Part shown: piece after piece, positions 7,769 to 17,626 of the stretch
Numbering within the stretch: position 1 is the stretch's first letter
How the letters are laid out: every line of letters starts with the position of its first letter
From: an uncultured Collinsella sp.
GTDB lineage: Bacteria; Actinomycetota; Coriobacteriia; Coriobacteriales; Coriobacteriaceae
NCBI GenBank assembly: GCA_902470805.1
Contig: CABRHX010000009.1
Span: forward strand, 1-64,000
Length of the DNA: 64,000 nucleotides
Reading direction: 5' to 3'
Made by a program: the position numbers and the translations under genes
The notes under the pieces: model-generated
Told to the model about the DNA's origin: nothing
Seen by the model: only the letters and a program-made list of their open reading frames with translations
Databases searched by the model: none

Positions 7769-9922
7769 TTACTGAACTTTGCTGGCGAACTCGAGGTATT
7801 GCATGCGCTGCAGCTTGTCGATCGTCGAGGTGTATGGGCTGTCTTCAGATTCCAAGTTGTAGCGCAGCCCGTCGGCACCGAGATAGCCGGCGACATTGAT
7901 GGTGGGCACATCTGACCTTGTTGCAAGCAGGGCCTTTTGATAGTCGGTGAGCGGGGCGCCGATCTTATTAAGGGTAATGGCTGCAATCTCGTTTGCCCCG
8001 ACGGTGTCGTAGACGTTGAGCTCGGTATTGCCGGCGATTTCATAGTTAGCCCAGACGAAATAGGTTGACTGATAGACACGGAAAGCGTGGCTTGCCGTAT
8101 CTTCCTGAGGGTACAGCTCGTCGTTGAGAGTCGTTGCGGCGCTCGGCTGATGGTCGCCAAAAAAGACAAGAACAACCGGTCTGCCGATATTGCGGAGCTC
8201 GTTGATAAAGTACTCGAGGTCCCGGTCGGATGCGTTGATGCAGGTGAGATAGGTGTTGAGCGCGCTATTGGCGCCCTCGCTGGCTCCCTCGACCCAATAG
8301 TTTGTCAGCTCTTCGGCGGGAACGGTGCCATAGTCGTAGCCGCCGTGATTTTGCATCGTGACGTCAAAGATGAACTGCGGCGCTTCGTCGGTTCTAAGCA
8401 GGTCGAGTATCTTGTCGTAGGTGGCGTAGTCGCATACGCCGGCATGGTAACAGGGCGCACCTTCGAAATCGCCGATTGAAAGAAAGTCTCCAAAGCCCAG
8501 CTGCTGATAGATCTTATCTCGATGGTAGTTGACAGGGTTTTGCGGGTGCATAGCGGTAGCGGTATACCCAAGCTCTTTAAGGTCCTTTGCCAGGCTGTTG
8601 ACGCCATTCATCTGATACAGCTGATAGGGGATCTTGCCTAATCCGACAAAGGCCGTTGTCGCTCCGGTCAAAAATTCGAATTCGGAGTTTGCCGTTCCGC
8701 CACCGGTGACCGAAGCGAGCATGGTGCCGCGAACAAGTGTGTCGGGAAGCGAGTTGTAGAATGCGGGGCCGGTGTACCCGGCCGCCTGGAGCTGCTCAAA
8801 GCACGAAAGGTCGCTAAAACTCTCGTTCATGACGGCAACAATCGTCGGCTTGATTTCATTGAACTGGGCAACGGCAGCCGCGCGCTGCTCGCTCGAGCCA
8901 TACGTGCTGTCGTAGGCGGCGGCGAGCTCCTGCTCGATGCTCTGCGCCTCATCGGGCGTATAGCCTTCGGGCTTCTCAATGGGCAACTCGTTGGCCATTT
9001 CGGTGAACGAAGTGATAAAACCCTGAGACGTATATGTGGTGATGGGCTGCCAACGGTCAAATCCAAAATCCAGCGCCTGCTCCAAGTCGATGCTGGAAAA
9101 GCCCGAGAGCTCCACAACGGTCACTAGCAGAAAAGCGCAGAGGTTAGCGGCGATTGCGGGGAAGACATGGGTGGGCGTACGGAGCTTTCGCGGTCGGATA
9201 AGCGAAAGAAGCCCCAGGGAAATCTCCAGCAGGGCGAGAGAGGTTACGATTCCGGCGGTAAAGGTAAACTCGTATCCCTCGCTCACTTCCATTGCGGTGC
9301 CGAGGGCCAAGATATCGCTTGGCAGGATGGCTTCGCCTTTAAATGTTATGACGAAGTGCTCGGCAATGCCAAGGATGCAACAGGCGACGGGCACGAGGGC
9401 CATGACGCCTCCATGACGCTGTCCCAGCAAATAAAGGGAGAGCAGAACCGTCGCGAGCAGCCCGACGGAAAACCCGAATGAGTTGGCGGGAATGCGATAG
9501 AACGTTTCGTTACAGGCAATTTCGAGTGAAACGAACGAGAGCGCTGAAACAGCGGCGATGACAAGGATGTCACGGCAAATACAGGCAACCGTTCCCGTCG
9601 CAAGATCGGTTTGGTCGATATGTCCCGAAACCAAGGGCTCGACAAGAAGTATGACGGCGGCAGCACCGAGCGCCGAATAAGAAAGGACCCATAGGGAATT
9701 GTCCTCATTTACGAGCAATTGATTCGTAATCCATGCAGCTACCATGCCGAGCGGGATGAGGAGCGTCGCGCACCAAAAGACGCGGGCAATGGGCGGCTTT
9801 TCATTGTGTTTGATTGAAAAATACACGCGCACGACGACGGTGGCCACGATAAGGACGGCGATGAATATGGGCAGATTGGCCATGTCGCTCGAAGTGATTT
9901 CAAGGGGGATATCTTCGGTCAT
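7769..9922 (-). CDS. LTA synthase family sulfatase-like membrane protein
   Basis: A 717-aa alkaline-phosphatase-superfamily enzyme of the LtaS group, which transfers glycerol phosphate from phosphatidylglycerol or modifies other cell-envelope polymers. The first ~290 residues hold several hydrophobic membrane segments. The extracellular sulfatase domain follows, with MNESFSDL (metal), GGGTANSEFEF with the catalytic Thr at about residue 410, MQNHGGYD and FFGDHQPS (metal). The ATG at 9922 has AGAGGA upstream. It is a single gene between mrp and the divergent uvrA. Whether the product is true lipoteichoic acid or another polymer cannot be told from sequence. Confidence 0.85.
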   Translation of the reverse strand: MTEDIPLEITSSDMANLPIFIAVLIVATVVVRVYFSIKHNEKPPIARVFWCATLLIPLGMVAAWITNQLLVNEDNSLWVLSYSALGAAAVILLVEPLVSGHIDQTDLATGTVACICRDILVIAAVSALSFVSLEIACNETFYRIPANSFGFSVGLLATVLLSLYLLGQRHGGVMALVPVACCILGIAEHFVITFKGEAILPSDILALGTAMEVSEGYEFTFTAGIVTSLALLEISLGLLSLIRPRKLRTPTHVFPAIAANLCAFLLVTVVELSGFSSIDLEQALDFGFDRWQPITTYTSQGFITSFTEMANELPIEKPEGYTPDEAQSIEQELAAAYDSTYGSSEQRAAAVAQFNEIKPTIVAVMNESFSDLSCFEQLQAAGYTGPAFYNSLPDTLVRGTMLASVTGGGTANSEFEFLTGATTAFVGLGKIPYQLYQMNGVNSLAKDLKELGYTATAMHPQNPVNYHRDKIYQQLGFGDFLSIGDFEGAPCYHAGVCDYATYDKILDLLRTDEAPQFIFDVTMQNHGGYDYGTVPAEELTNYWVEGASEGANSALNTYLTCINASDRDLEYFINELRNIGRPVVLVFFGDHQPSAATTLNDELYPQEDTASHAFRVYQSTYFVWANYEIAGNTELNVYDTVGANEIAAITLNKIGAPLTDYQKALLATRSDVPTINVAGYLGADGLRYNLESEDSPYTSTIDKLQRMQYLEFASKVQ

Positions 9923-10040
9923 GGACGTTCCTCTGTTACAGCAAATTAAGTTCAGTAGTAGATTACTGTAACCTTTCCACGGCATTTCGAGAAACAAAGC
10001 ATCCGATACGCAAAGCTAAAGGTCTGCGAATCTTGTATTA

Positions 10041-10054
10041 CGAACATCTGTGCG
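10041..10054 (+). promoter_or_regulatory. LexA (SOS)-like box upstream of uvrA
   Basis: CGAACATCTGTGCG differs by one base from the CGAAC-N4-GTTCG form of the Gram-positive/actinobacterial LexA box. It is 62 bp before the uvrA start. uvrA is a classical SOS gene, so the position fits, but no LexA gene is in view. Confidence 0.5.
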
Positions 10055-10115
10055 CGTCGAGTGCGCTAAACTCATCGACAGTATGATTCGATGCAATAGG
10101 AGGCAAGGAGCTTCC

Positions 10116-12995
10116 ATGTCTGATTCTTCTATCGTTATTCGCGGCGCTCGTGAGCACAACCTCCGTGATATCGATGTTTCCATTCCGCGTGACCAACTCG
10201 TGGTCATTACCGGTCTTTCTGGCTCGGGCAAGAGTTCGCTGGCATTTGACACTATCTATGCCGAGGGCCAGCGTCGATACGTCGAGAGCCTTTCGAGCTA
10301 TGCGCGCCAGTTCTTGGGCCAGATGGACAAACCCGACTTGGATTCAATCGACGGCCTTTCGCCGGCGGTGTCGATCGACCAAAAGACGACGTCTAAAAAC
10401 CCTCGCTCGACGGTTGGCACCGTAACCGAGATTTATGACTATCTGCGCCTGCTGTTCGCCCGTGTGGGCACCCCGCACTGTCCCGAATGCGGCCGCGTCA
10501 TTGAGCGTCAGACGACCGACCAGGTTGCCGACAAGGTCTTGGCGGCGGGGGAGGGCCGCCGCGCGTTTGTGCTGGCACCGGTGGTGCGCGGGCGAAAAGG
10601 CGAGTACACCAAACTGTTTGAGGACCTTCGCGCCGAGGGCTTTAGCCGCGTGCGTGTCGACGGTGAAGTGCGCTCGCTCGACGATCCGATCGATCTGGAC
10701 AAGAAGTTCAAGCACGATATCGAGGTCGTAGTCGATCGCATCGTGATCCGTGAGAACTCTCTGGGCCGTATCGCCGAGTCTGTTGAGCAGGCGACCGCGC
10801 TGGCTCACGGCAATGTAAACGTGTACATGCTGCCCGATCGTGATGCTCCCGAGGGGACCGAGGGCGAGCTGCTGGAGTATTCGTTGGCCTTGGCGTGCCC
10901 GGAGCATGGTCACTCCATTGACGATCTTCAGCCGCGTGATTTTTCGTTCAACGCTCCCTATGGCGCATGTCCTGAGTGCGACGGCCTGGGCTTTAAGAAA
11001 ACCGTTGATGCCGAGGCGTTGATCGAGGACCCCTCGAAGTCCATTGCTGACGGAGTCTTTGGTAGCCTGTTTGGCAACTCGAACTACTATCCGCAGATTT
11101 TTGCTGCGGTCTGCAAACACTTTAAGGTGAGCACCGATACGCCGTGGGAGGACTTGCCCCCTCGCGTGCGTCGTGCATTCTTGGATGGCCTGGGCGATAC
11201 GAAGATCTCGGTCGACTACCAAAAGCTCGACGGACGTCGCAGCCAGTGGGATACCAAGTTTTCGGGCGTTCGCAACATCCTGTACGAACGCTATACCGAG
11301 ACGACGAACGAGAACACCAAGGCGCGCCTGGAGAAGTACATTCGCGAGGAGCCGTGCTCGAGCTGCCACGGCGCTCGTTTGCGCCCTGAGATGCTCGCCG
11401 TCACCGTGGGCGGCAAGTCCATTTACGAGGTTTGTTGCCTGTCGTGCCGTGAATCGCTCGAGTTTTTTGAGGGCCTGGAACTCACCGAGCGCCAACAGTT
11501 TATCGGCGGCCGTATCGTCAAGGAAATCCTGGAGCGCTTGCGTTTTCTGGTCGATGTTGGACTCGACTATCTGACGCTCGATCGTGCCTCGGCGACGCTT
11601 TCCGGTGGCGAGGCGCAGCGTATTCGCCTGGCAACGCAGATCGGCGCGGGTCTCATGGGCGTGCTCTATATTCTGGACGAGCCCTCGATCGGTCTTCATC
11701 AGCGTGACAACGAGCGCTTGATCAAGACGCTCGAGCGCCTGCGCGATATCGGCAATACCGTTATCGTCGTCGAACACGACGAGGATACAATCCGTGCCGC
11801 CGATTACGTGATCGACATGGGGCCCGGCGCCGGCGTCAACGGCGGACACGTAGTCGCGGCGGGAACGCCTGCCGATATCATGGCGTGTCCTGAGTCGATG
11901 ACGGGCGCTTATCTGACCGGTAAACGAATGATCCGGGTGCCTGATGAACGGCGCAAGCCCGGTCGCGGCTGCCTTAAAATTACGGGCGCTCGAGCCAACA
12001 ACCTCAAAAACGTTACTGCCAAAATCGAGTTTGGTACGCTTACGGTTGTTACCGGCGTGTCGGGATCGGGCAAGAGCTCCCTGGTTACCGATACCATTGC
12101 GCCTGCCCTTACGAATGCCATTCACCGTTCGACGCGCCCTGTGGGTCCATATAAGAAAATCGAGGGCATCGAGTGTATCGATAAGGTTATCGATATCGAC
12201 CAGTCGCCGATTGGCCGCACGCCGCGTTCCAACCCTGCTACCTATATCGGCCTGTGGGATGATCTTCGCGCGCTGTTTGCGAGTACGCCGGAGTCGAAGG
12301 CGCGCGGCTACTCGCCGGGTCGTTTCTCCTTTAATGTGAGTGGCGGGCGCTGTGAGGCGTGCAAGGGCGACGGGCAGATCAAGATCGAGATGCACTTCCT
12401 TCCTGATATCTACGTTCCCTGCGAAGTTTGCGGCGGTAAACGCTACAACCGCGAGACACTCGAGGTCACCTACCGTGGCAAGACCATCTCGGACGTGCTC
12501 GACATGAGCGTCACCGAGGCGCTGGCCTTCTTTGGGAATATCCCGCAGATTAAGCGCAAGCTCCAGACGCTGTACGATGTAGGCTTGGGCTACGTGAGCC
12601 TGGGCCAGCCCGCCACGACGCTTTCGGGCGGCGAGGCGCAGCGTGTGAAACTCGCCAAGGAGCTTCATCGACGCCAGACGGGCAAGACGTTCTATATTTT
12701 GGACGAGCCGACGACCGGCCTTCATTTTGAGGACGTCCGCCAGCTGCTCGATGTGCTGCAGCGCTTGGTCGATGCGGGCAACACGGTGCTGGTGATTGAA
12801 CACAACCTTGATGTCATCAAGGTTGCCGACCGCCTGATCGATATGGGTCCCGAGGGCGGTAACGGCGGCGGAACCGTCGTGGTTTCGGGCACACCGGAGC
12901 AGGTTGCGGACTGTCCGCAGAGTTATACGGGCAAGTTTTTGGCGCCGTTGCTCAGGCGTGACCGGGAGCGTCAGGCTCAACTTGATGCTCAATAA
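10116..12995 (+). CDS. uvrA: Excinuclease ABC subunit A
   Basis: UvrA is the DNA-damage sensor of nucleotide excision repair, an ABC-type ATPase dimer that loads UvrB. Both ATPase halves are complete. Walker A GLSGSGKSSLAF near residue 32 and GVSGSGKSSLVTD near 650 are visible. The two signatures are LSGGEAQRIRLATQ and LSGGEAQRVKLAKE. Zinc modules CPECGRVI, CSSCHGARL and CEACKGDGQIKIEMHFLPD...CEVCGG are present. The start 10116 (MSDSSIVIRG) follows AGGAGGCAAGGAG. The 959-aa length is normal. Confidence 0.97.
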   Translation: MSDSSIVIRGAREHNLRDIDVSIPRDQLVVITGLSGSGKSSLAFDTIYAEGQRRYVESLSSYARQFLGQMDKPDLDSIDGLSPAVSIDQKTTSKNPRSTVGTVTEIYDYLRLLFARVGTPHCPECGRVIERQTTDQVADKVLAAGEGRRAFVLAPVVRGRKGEYTKLFEDLRAEGFSRVRVDGEVRSLDDPIDLDKKFKHDIEVVVDRIVIRENSLGRIAESVEQATALAHGNVNVYMLPDRDAPEGTEGELLEYSLALACPEHGHSIDDLQPRDFSFNAPYGACPECDGLGFKKTVDAEALIEDPSKSIADGVFGSLFGNSNYYPQIFAAVCKHFKVSTDTPWEDLPPRVRRAFLDGLGDTKISVDYQKLDGRRSQWDTKFSGVRNILYERYTETTNENTKARLEKYIREEPCSSCHGARLRPEMLAVTVGGKSIYEVCCLSCRESLEFFEGLELTERQQFIGGRIVKEILERLRFLVDVGLDYLTLDRASATLSGGEAQRIRLATQIGAGLMGVLYILDEPSIGLHQRDNERLIKTLERLRDIGNTVIVVEHDEDTIRAADYVIDMGPGAGVNGGHVVAAGTPADIMACPESMTGAYLTGKRMIRVPDERRKPGRGCLKITGARANNLKNVTAKIEFGTLTVVTGVSGSGKSSLVTDTIAPALTNAIHRSTRPVGPYKKIEGIECIDKVIDIDQSPIGRTPRSNPATYIGLWDDLRALFASTPESKARGYSPGRFSFNVSGGRCEACKGDGQIKIEMHFLPDIYVPCEVCGGKRYNRETLEVTYRGKTISDVLDMSVTEALAFFGNIPQIKRKLQTLYDVGLGYVSLGQPATTLSGGEAQRVKLAKELHRRQTGKTFYILDEPTTGLHFEDVRQLLDVLQRLVDAGNTVLVIEHNLDVIKVADRLIDMGPEGGNGGGTVVVSGTPEQVADCPQSYTGKFLAPLLRRDRERQAQLDAQ

Positions 12996-13015
12996 ATAGG
13001 CGATTCAGTTTATGG

Positions 13016-13050
13016 GCGCCATCGACTCCTTGTGATTCGATGGCGCTTGC
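13016..13050 (+). terminator. Hairpin terminator after uvrA
   Basis: A 10-bp perfect stem GCGCCATCGA / TCGATGGCGC (13016-13025, 13037-13046) followed by TTGCTGTG, a weak U-tract. Probably a partial terminator. Confidence 0.5.
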
Positions 13051-13127
13051 TGTGCCGAAGTGACGTATGCAGCCGAATTGGACATATACTTAATCCTTGC
13101 GTCCGAATGCGAGGGAAAGGATATGTC

Positions 13128-13628
13128 ATGGCAAAGGCTGTAAAGACGCCAAAAACCAATGCGATGCGCGAGCTGGAAAGCGCCGGCATTTCCTATGTTC
13201 TACATACGTACGAAGACGATGGTGATGAGTCGGTGGGCCTGGGTGTCGCGATTTCGGAGCAGCTTGGCGAGGAGCCCGGTCAAGGATTTAAGACTTTGGT
13301 CTGCGTGACACTGTCCAACGACTATGTCGTGTGCTGTATCCCTGTTGCCGACGAGCTCGATCTAAAGTCCGCCGCGCGTGCCGCGGGGGAGAAGTCCTTG
13401 GCCTTGATGCATGTGAAGGATTTGCTTGCGGCGACTGGCTACGTTCGCGGCGGCTGCAGCCCGGTCGGTATGAAAAAACGCTACCGGACGCTCATTGATG
13501 AGACGTGTGTCCTTTGGGATACCATTTTTATTTCGGGAGGCAAGCGTGGTTATCAGCTCGAGCTTGCACCCGATGATTTAATTGCATTTTGCGGGGCGAC
13601 GGTTGCCGCGATTACGAGAGAGGACTGA
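13128..13628 (+). CDS. ybaK: YbaK-type aminoacyl-tRNA deacylase
   Basis: YbaK/EbsC proteins hydrolyse mischarged Cys-tRNA(Pro) in trans. The 166-aa protein shows the family pattern: an N-terminal NAMRELESAGISYVLHTYE, then KTLVCVTLSNDYVVCCIPVADELDLKSAARAAG with the conserved Lys, then GYVRGGCSPVGMKKRY, and a C-terminal GGKRGYQLELAPDDLI. The ATG at 13128 has GAGGGAAAGGA upstream. It ends 3 nt before murJ, so the two form an operon. Confidence 0.88.
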   Translation: MAKAVKTPKTNAMRELESAGISYVLHTYEDDGDESVGLGVAISEQLGEEPGQGFKTLVCVTLSNDYVVCCIPVADELDLKSAARAAGEKSLALMHVKDLLAATGYVRGGCSPVGMKKRYRTLIDETCVLWDTIFISGGKRGYQLELAPDDLIAFCGATVAAITRED

Positions 13629-13631
13629 GCG

Positions 13632-15314
13632 ATGGCGCAGGAAGAATTGAAGCGCGGAGCTCATTTTGCAAAAGAATCTGCGCCTCAGACACCCTCATCC
13701 GAAGCTTCTTCGTCGCGAGATGACACTGACGACATGGGCTCGTCGGACTACTCCACGGTTGGTCGTTCCGCCGGGCTTATGACCATCCTGACCATTGTGT
13801 CTCGCGTCACCGGTTTTATCCGCACGTGGGCAATGGCGGCCGCTATCGGCATGTCGCTACTTTCGTCCTCCTATCAGGTCGCCAACAACCTGCCCAATAT
13901 GCTCTACGAACTCGTGATGGGCGGCATGCTCGTGACGGCGTTTTTGCCCGTGTACATGGGCGTGAGGCGTGAGCAGGGTCGCGAGGCCTCGAACGAGTAC
14001 GTGGGCAACCTGCTCGGCATTCTGCTTTTGGTGCTGGGTGGCATTTCGTTGCTGGGGACCGTGTTCGCCCCGGGCTTTATCTGGACGCAATCGTTCCTTT
14101 CGGGTGACGGCGGCAGCATGGATACCGCTGCGTTCATGTTCCGTTTCTTTGCCATCCAGATTCTGTTTTATGGTTTGGGCTCGGTGTTCTCGGGCGTTCT
14201 CAACGCACACCGCGACTACTTCTGGTCGACGTTTGCCCCGGTCCTCAACAATGTGATCGTCATTGCGAGCTTTATGGGTTTTGCGCCCGTGTCCGCACAG
14301 TTTGGCGAACGTGCCGGCATCATCTTGATTGCGGCCGGTACGACCCTCGGTGTCTTTGTTCAGATGGCATGTCAGATTCCCGCGCTTAGCAAGCACGGCG
14401 TGCATCCCCATATCCATATCGACTTTAAGGACCCCGCGCTGCGCCAGACGATTGCGCTCGGTATCCCGACGCTGCTCGCCACGGTGTGCATGTTTGTCTC
14501 GACTTCTATCACCAACGCTGCCGCGCTGGTGGTCCAGCCCGAGACTGGTCCTTCCGTCATCGCCTATGCGCGCCTGTGGTACACGCTGCCCTACGCGCTG
14601 ATTGCCGCCTCGCTTTCGACGGCGCTCTATACCGAGCTCTCTCACGACGCACAGGAGAAGGATTACGACAGCGTACGCACGGGCATTTCGCGTGGCGTCG
14701 CCCAGATGCTGTTCTTCCTGATTCCGTTCGCACTGTACCTGATTGTCTTCGCACGTCCGCTCAACATGATCTACTGTGCTGGCAAGTTCGATGAATCCGG
14801 AGTGGCGCTGGTGTCCGAGTACCTTGTCTACCTAGCGCTCTCGCTGCCGCTCTACGGCGTGGTCGTGTTGATGCAGAAGAGCTTCTCTGCCTTGCTCGAC
14901 ATGAAGCCCTATAGCCGCTATTGCCTGTATTCTGCCATCGGCCAGGCCGGCTCGGTTCTGCTGTTTGGCGTTGTGCTGGGCTTCGGTATGCCGGCAATCG
15001 CGCTTTCGTATGTTGTCGACTACGTGATCTTGGTCGGCTGTTCGCTGTGGTGGCTGCGTCGTCGCCTGCGTGGCCTTCAGGTCAAATCTATCCTGCATGG
15101 CGGTTTCTTTGGCCTTTTGCTCGGTGGTCTAGGTGCTGCCGCAGGCGCCGGCGTCATGTGGGTGCTTGAACACTTTGTCGGGGCACTTGGCGGCTCGATT
15201 CTGATTACTCTTGGCTACGTTTGCGTTGCGGGTGTCGTCTCGCTTGCTGTTACCTTTGGCCTTGCCGTCGTCCTTAAGATGCCTGAGGTCTCGGCGCTGC
15301 TTCGTCGCAAGTAG
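13632..15314 (+). CDS. murJ: Lipid II flippase MurJ (MviN family)
   Basis: MurJ flips lipid II across the cytoplasmic membrane for peptidoglycan synthesis. The 560-aa protein has a ~50-residue hydrophilic N-terminus rich in Ser/Asp, then about 14 hydrophobic segments. The MviN/MATE-like core includes LTIVSRVTGFIRTWAMAAAIG, NNLPNMLYELVMGGMLVTAFLPVY, and SGVLNAHRDYFWSTFAPVLNN. It follows ybaK by 3 nt and abuts uvrC with no intergenic bases, so ybaK-murJ-uvrC is probably one transcript. Confidence 0.93.
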   Translation: MAQEELKRGAHFAKESAPQTPSSEASSSRDDTDDMGSSDYSTVGRSAGLMTILTIVSRVTGFIRTWAMAAAIGMSLLSSSYQVANNLPNMLYELVMGGMLVTAFLPVYMGVRREQGREASNEYVGNLLGILLLVLGGISLLGTVFAPGFIWTQSFLSGDGGSMDTAAFMFRFFAIQILFYGLGSVFSGVLNAHRDYFWSTFAPVLNNVIVIASFMGFAPVSAQFGERAGIILIAAGTTLGVFVQMACQIPALSKHGVHPHIHIDFKDPALRQTIALGIPTLLATVCMFVSTSITNAAALVVQPETGPSVIAYARLWYTLPYALIAASLSTALYTELSHDAQEKDYDSVRTGISRGVAQMLFFLIPFALYLIVFARPLNMIYCAGKFDESGVALVSEYLVYLALSLPLYGVVVLMQKSFSALLDMKPYSRYCLYSAIGQAGSVLLFGVVLGFGMPAIALSYVVDYVILVGCSLWWLRRRLRGLQVKSILHGGFFGLLLGGLGAAAGAGVMWVLEHFVGALGGSILITLGYVCVAGVVSLAVTFGLAVVLKMPEVSALLRRK

Positions 15315-17261
15315 GTGCGTGTGGCCGGTCACGACAACATTCCAACGCTTGCCGAGCAGGTTTCGCGCGTTCCCACACAGCCCGGATGCTACCTTTGGAA
15401 GGATGCCAAGGGCGATGTCATCTACGTGGGCAAGGCAAAAAACTTGCGTTCCCGTATGCGCCAGTACGTGACACTGCAGGATGAGCGTCAAAAGATCCCG
15501 CTGATGATGCAGCTGGTGGCGAGCTTTGACTATATCGTGGTGGAGACCGAGCACGAGGCGTTGGTGCTCGAGCGCAATTTGATTGGTCAGTACCATCCGT
15601 ACTTTAACGTCGACCTCAAGGATGACAAGAGCTACCCCTTTATCGCCATTACAAAGGGCGACCTGTATCCCGCTATCAAATATACGCGCGAGCGTCATAA
15701 GCCGGGAACGCGTTATTTTGGTCCCTATACCGATAGCCGTGCGGCACGTGAGACGATAGATACGCTGCGCAAGGTTATCCCCATCTGCTCCGCATCCTGT
15801 GCGGAGTGGCGTCGTTGTCGTCGTATCGTCGAGTCCCACAGGGGCGAGGAAGACATCGTCAATATGATTTGCGCGCAAAACGGGCGTCCCTGCTTTGACT
15901 ACCATGTCGGGCGCGGCCCGGGTGCGTGTGTCGGCGCGATTTCTCCTACGGACTATGCCAAGAACGTCAAACGTGTCGAACGTTTTTTGTCGGGCCATCG
16001 CAAGGATGTCGTCGATGAGCTGACCTCCGAGATGACGGATGCCGCCGAGGCGCTCGACTTTGAGCGCGCGGCACGCGTCAAACGTCGTTTGGAGGTCATC
16101 AGGGGTCTGGACGACCGTCAGCAAGTCGTTTTTCCCTCCAGTGTCGATATCGATGTCATCGGTTTCTATCGCGAGGAGACCATCTCCGCCGCTTGCGTCT
16201 TTGTCGTGCGTGAGGGTCGAACGGTTCGAACCTGCGAGTTCATTCTTGACAAGGGTCTTGATGTTGACGAGGAAGAGCTCCAGTCGGGCTTTCTTAAGCG
16301 CTATTACGACGAGACGGCCGATATTCCAGCTGAGATAAACCTCTCTGTCGAGCTTGAGGATGCGGAGGCGCTGGGGGAGTGGCTTGCAGGCAAGCGCGAG
16401 CGTTCCTGCCATCTCCATAGGCCGCAGCGTGGCGAAAAGCACCGTTTGCTCGATATGGCATCCAAAAATGCGCGCCATGCCCTCATGCGCTACATGATGC
16501 GAACGGGGTACGCTGACGACCGCACCAATCAAGCGCTCCTGGAGCTCGAAAGCGCGCTGGCGCTGCCGGCGCCGCCGATGCGTATCGAGTGCTTCGATAT
16601 CTCGACGCTGCATGGAACCTTTACCGTCGCCTCGATGGTGGTGTTTACCAACGGACGCGCCGACAAGAGCCAGTACCGTCGTTTTAAAATTCAGGCCGAA
16701 TTGGACGAGGCAAACGACTTCGTGTCGATGTCCGAGGTTTTGGGACGACGCTATGCTCCCGAGCGCATGGCCGACGAGCGCTTTGGCTCGCGCCCCGATT
16801 TGCTCGTTGTCGATGGCGGTAAGCCGCAATTGACCGCTGCGATCAAGCAACTTGAGGCTCTTGGGCTCGATATACCAGTTTGTGGCTTGGCAAAGGCCGA
16901 TGAGGAAGTTTTTGTGCCTTGGGACGAGACTCCCGTCGTGCTGCCGACCGGGTCTGCTTCGCTCTATCTAATTAAACAGGTGCGCGATGAATCGCACCGT
17001 TTTGCAATCACATTCCATCGTGAGTTGCGCGATAAAGCCATGACAGTTTCGGTACTCGATGACGTTCCAGGCGTGGGACCCACCAGAAAACGTGCCCTTA
17101 TGCGCCATTTTGGTTCGATGAAGCGTTTGCGCGCGGCGAGCGAGCAAGAGATCGCGGAAGTTCGCGGCATACCTGCCGATGTTGCCAAGGCGGTCCACGA
17201 GGCGCTCGTTGCGTGGAATGCCGAGCGCGCCGAGGCGGCGGCTGGCCATTCCGATAGCTAA
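15315..17261 (+). CDS. uvrC: Excinuclease ABC subunit C
   Basis: UvrC makes both incisions in nucleotide excision repair. The N-terminal GIY-YIG nuclease (residues ~15-95) has PGCYLWKDAKGDVIYVGKAKNLRSR. The UVR motif is around ALDFERAARVKRRLEVI. The RNase H-like domain has IECFDIS and LLVVDGGKPQL. C-terminal helix-hairpin-helix DNA-binding motifs (DDVPGVGPTRKRALMRHFGS) complete the protein. It starts with GTG directly after the murJ stop; GTG 15321 is an alternative with slightly better spacing to AAGTAGG. 648 aa. Confidence 0.96.
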   Translation: MRVAGHDNIPTLAEQVSRVPTQPGCYLWKDAKGDVIYVGKAKNLRSRMRQYVTLQDERQKIPLMMQLVASFDYIVVETEHEALVLERNLIGQYHPYFNVDLKDDKSYPFIAITKGDLYPAIKYTRERHKPGTRYFGPYTDSRAARETIDTLRKVIPICSASCAEWRRCRRIVESHRGEEDIVNMICAQNGRPCFDYHVGRGPGACVGAISPTDYAKNVKRVERFLSGHRKDVVDELTSEMTDAAEALDFERAARVKRRLEVIRGLDDRQQVVFPSSVDIDVIGFYREETISAACVFVVREGRTVRTCEFILDKGLDVDEEELQSGFLKRYYDETADIPAEINLSVELEDAEALGEWLAGKRERSCHLHRPQRGEKHRLLDMASKNARHALMRYMMRTGYADDRTNQALLELESALALPAPPMRIECFDISTLHGTFTVASMVVFTNGRADKSQYRRFKIQAELDEANDFVSMSEVLGRRYAPERMADERFGSRPDLLVVDGGKPQLTAAIKQLEALGLDIPVCGLAKADEEVFVPWDETPVVLPTGSASLYLIKQVRDESHRFAITFHRELRDKAMTVSVLDDVPGVGPTRKRALMRHFGSMKRLRAASEQEIAEVRGIPADVAKAVHEALVAWNAERAEAAAGHSDS

Positions 17262-17626
17262 ACACGAGCCTAAACTACTGATATACATGATTGCGTGATT
17301 TTCAACCATTTATTTCGCCATGATTGCATGCTGGTTTCGGGTTTTATTAACGCTAAAACGTTTGACTAGTCATGGTGAACAACCCTGCTATCCTGCGGGT
17401 TGACGAAGACTGATATCTCACCTCGTCGATACATACTGTCTGGCGAATCATTTGTCAATGAATTCGGTGAACGGTAGTAAATACCGTTCAAGCGTATGTA
17501 TGTATCGGTCGCCGAGCGCGGCACCTCAGTTGGGTTCGTCGGTAGGTAAGGTATATATCGTCCGCAAGTTGCGCGGGGGCACGTCTAGGTGCTCCCGAGT
17601 AAGATTCTCTATTGATAGGAGAAGAC
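17262..17626 (+). promoter_or_regulatory. Intergenic leader of the sialic-acid operon
   Basis: 365 bases without a convincing gene. A possible promoter is TTGGGT (17530-17535), 16-nt spacer and TATATA (17552-17557), about 70 bp before the substrate-binding protein gene. A 9-nt direct repeat CATGATTGC occurs at about 17286 and 17321. No clear riboswitch or operator is recognised. Confidence 0.35.

Noticed and set aside
10344..12992. 882-codon minus-strand ORF opposite uvrA
   Set aside because: A shadow of the high-GC codon pattern of uvrA; no domain or RBS. Similar long antisense frames opposite uvrC, the nan genes, gpmI and nrdD were rejected for the same reason.
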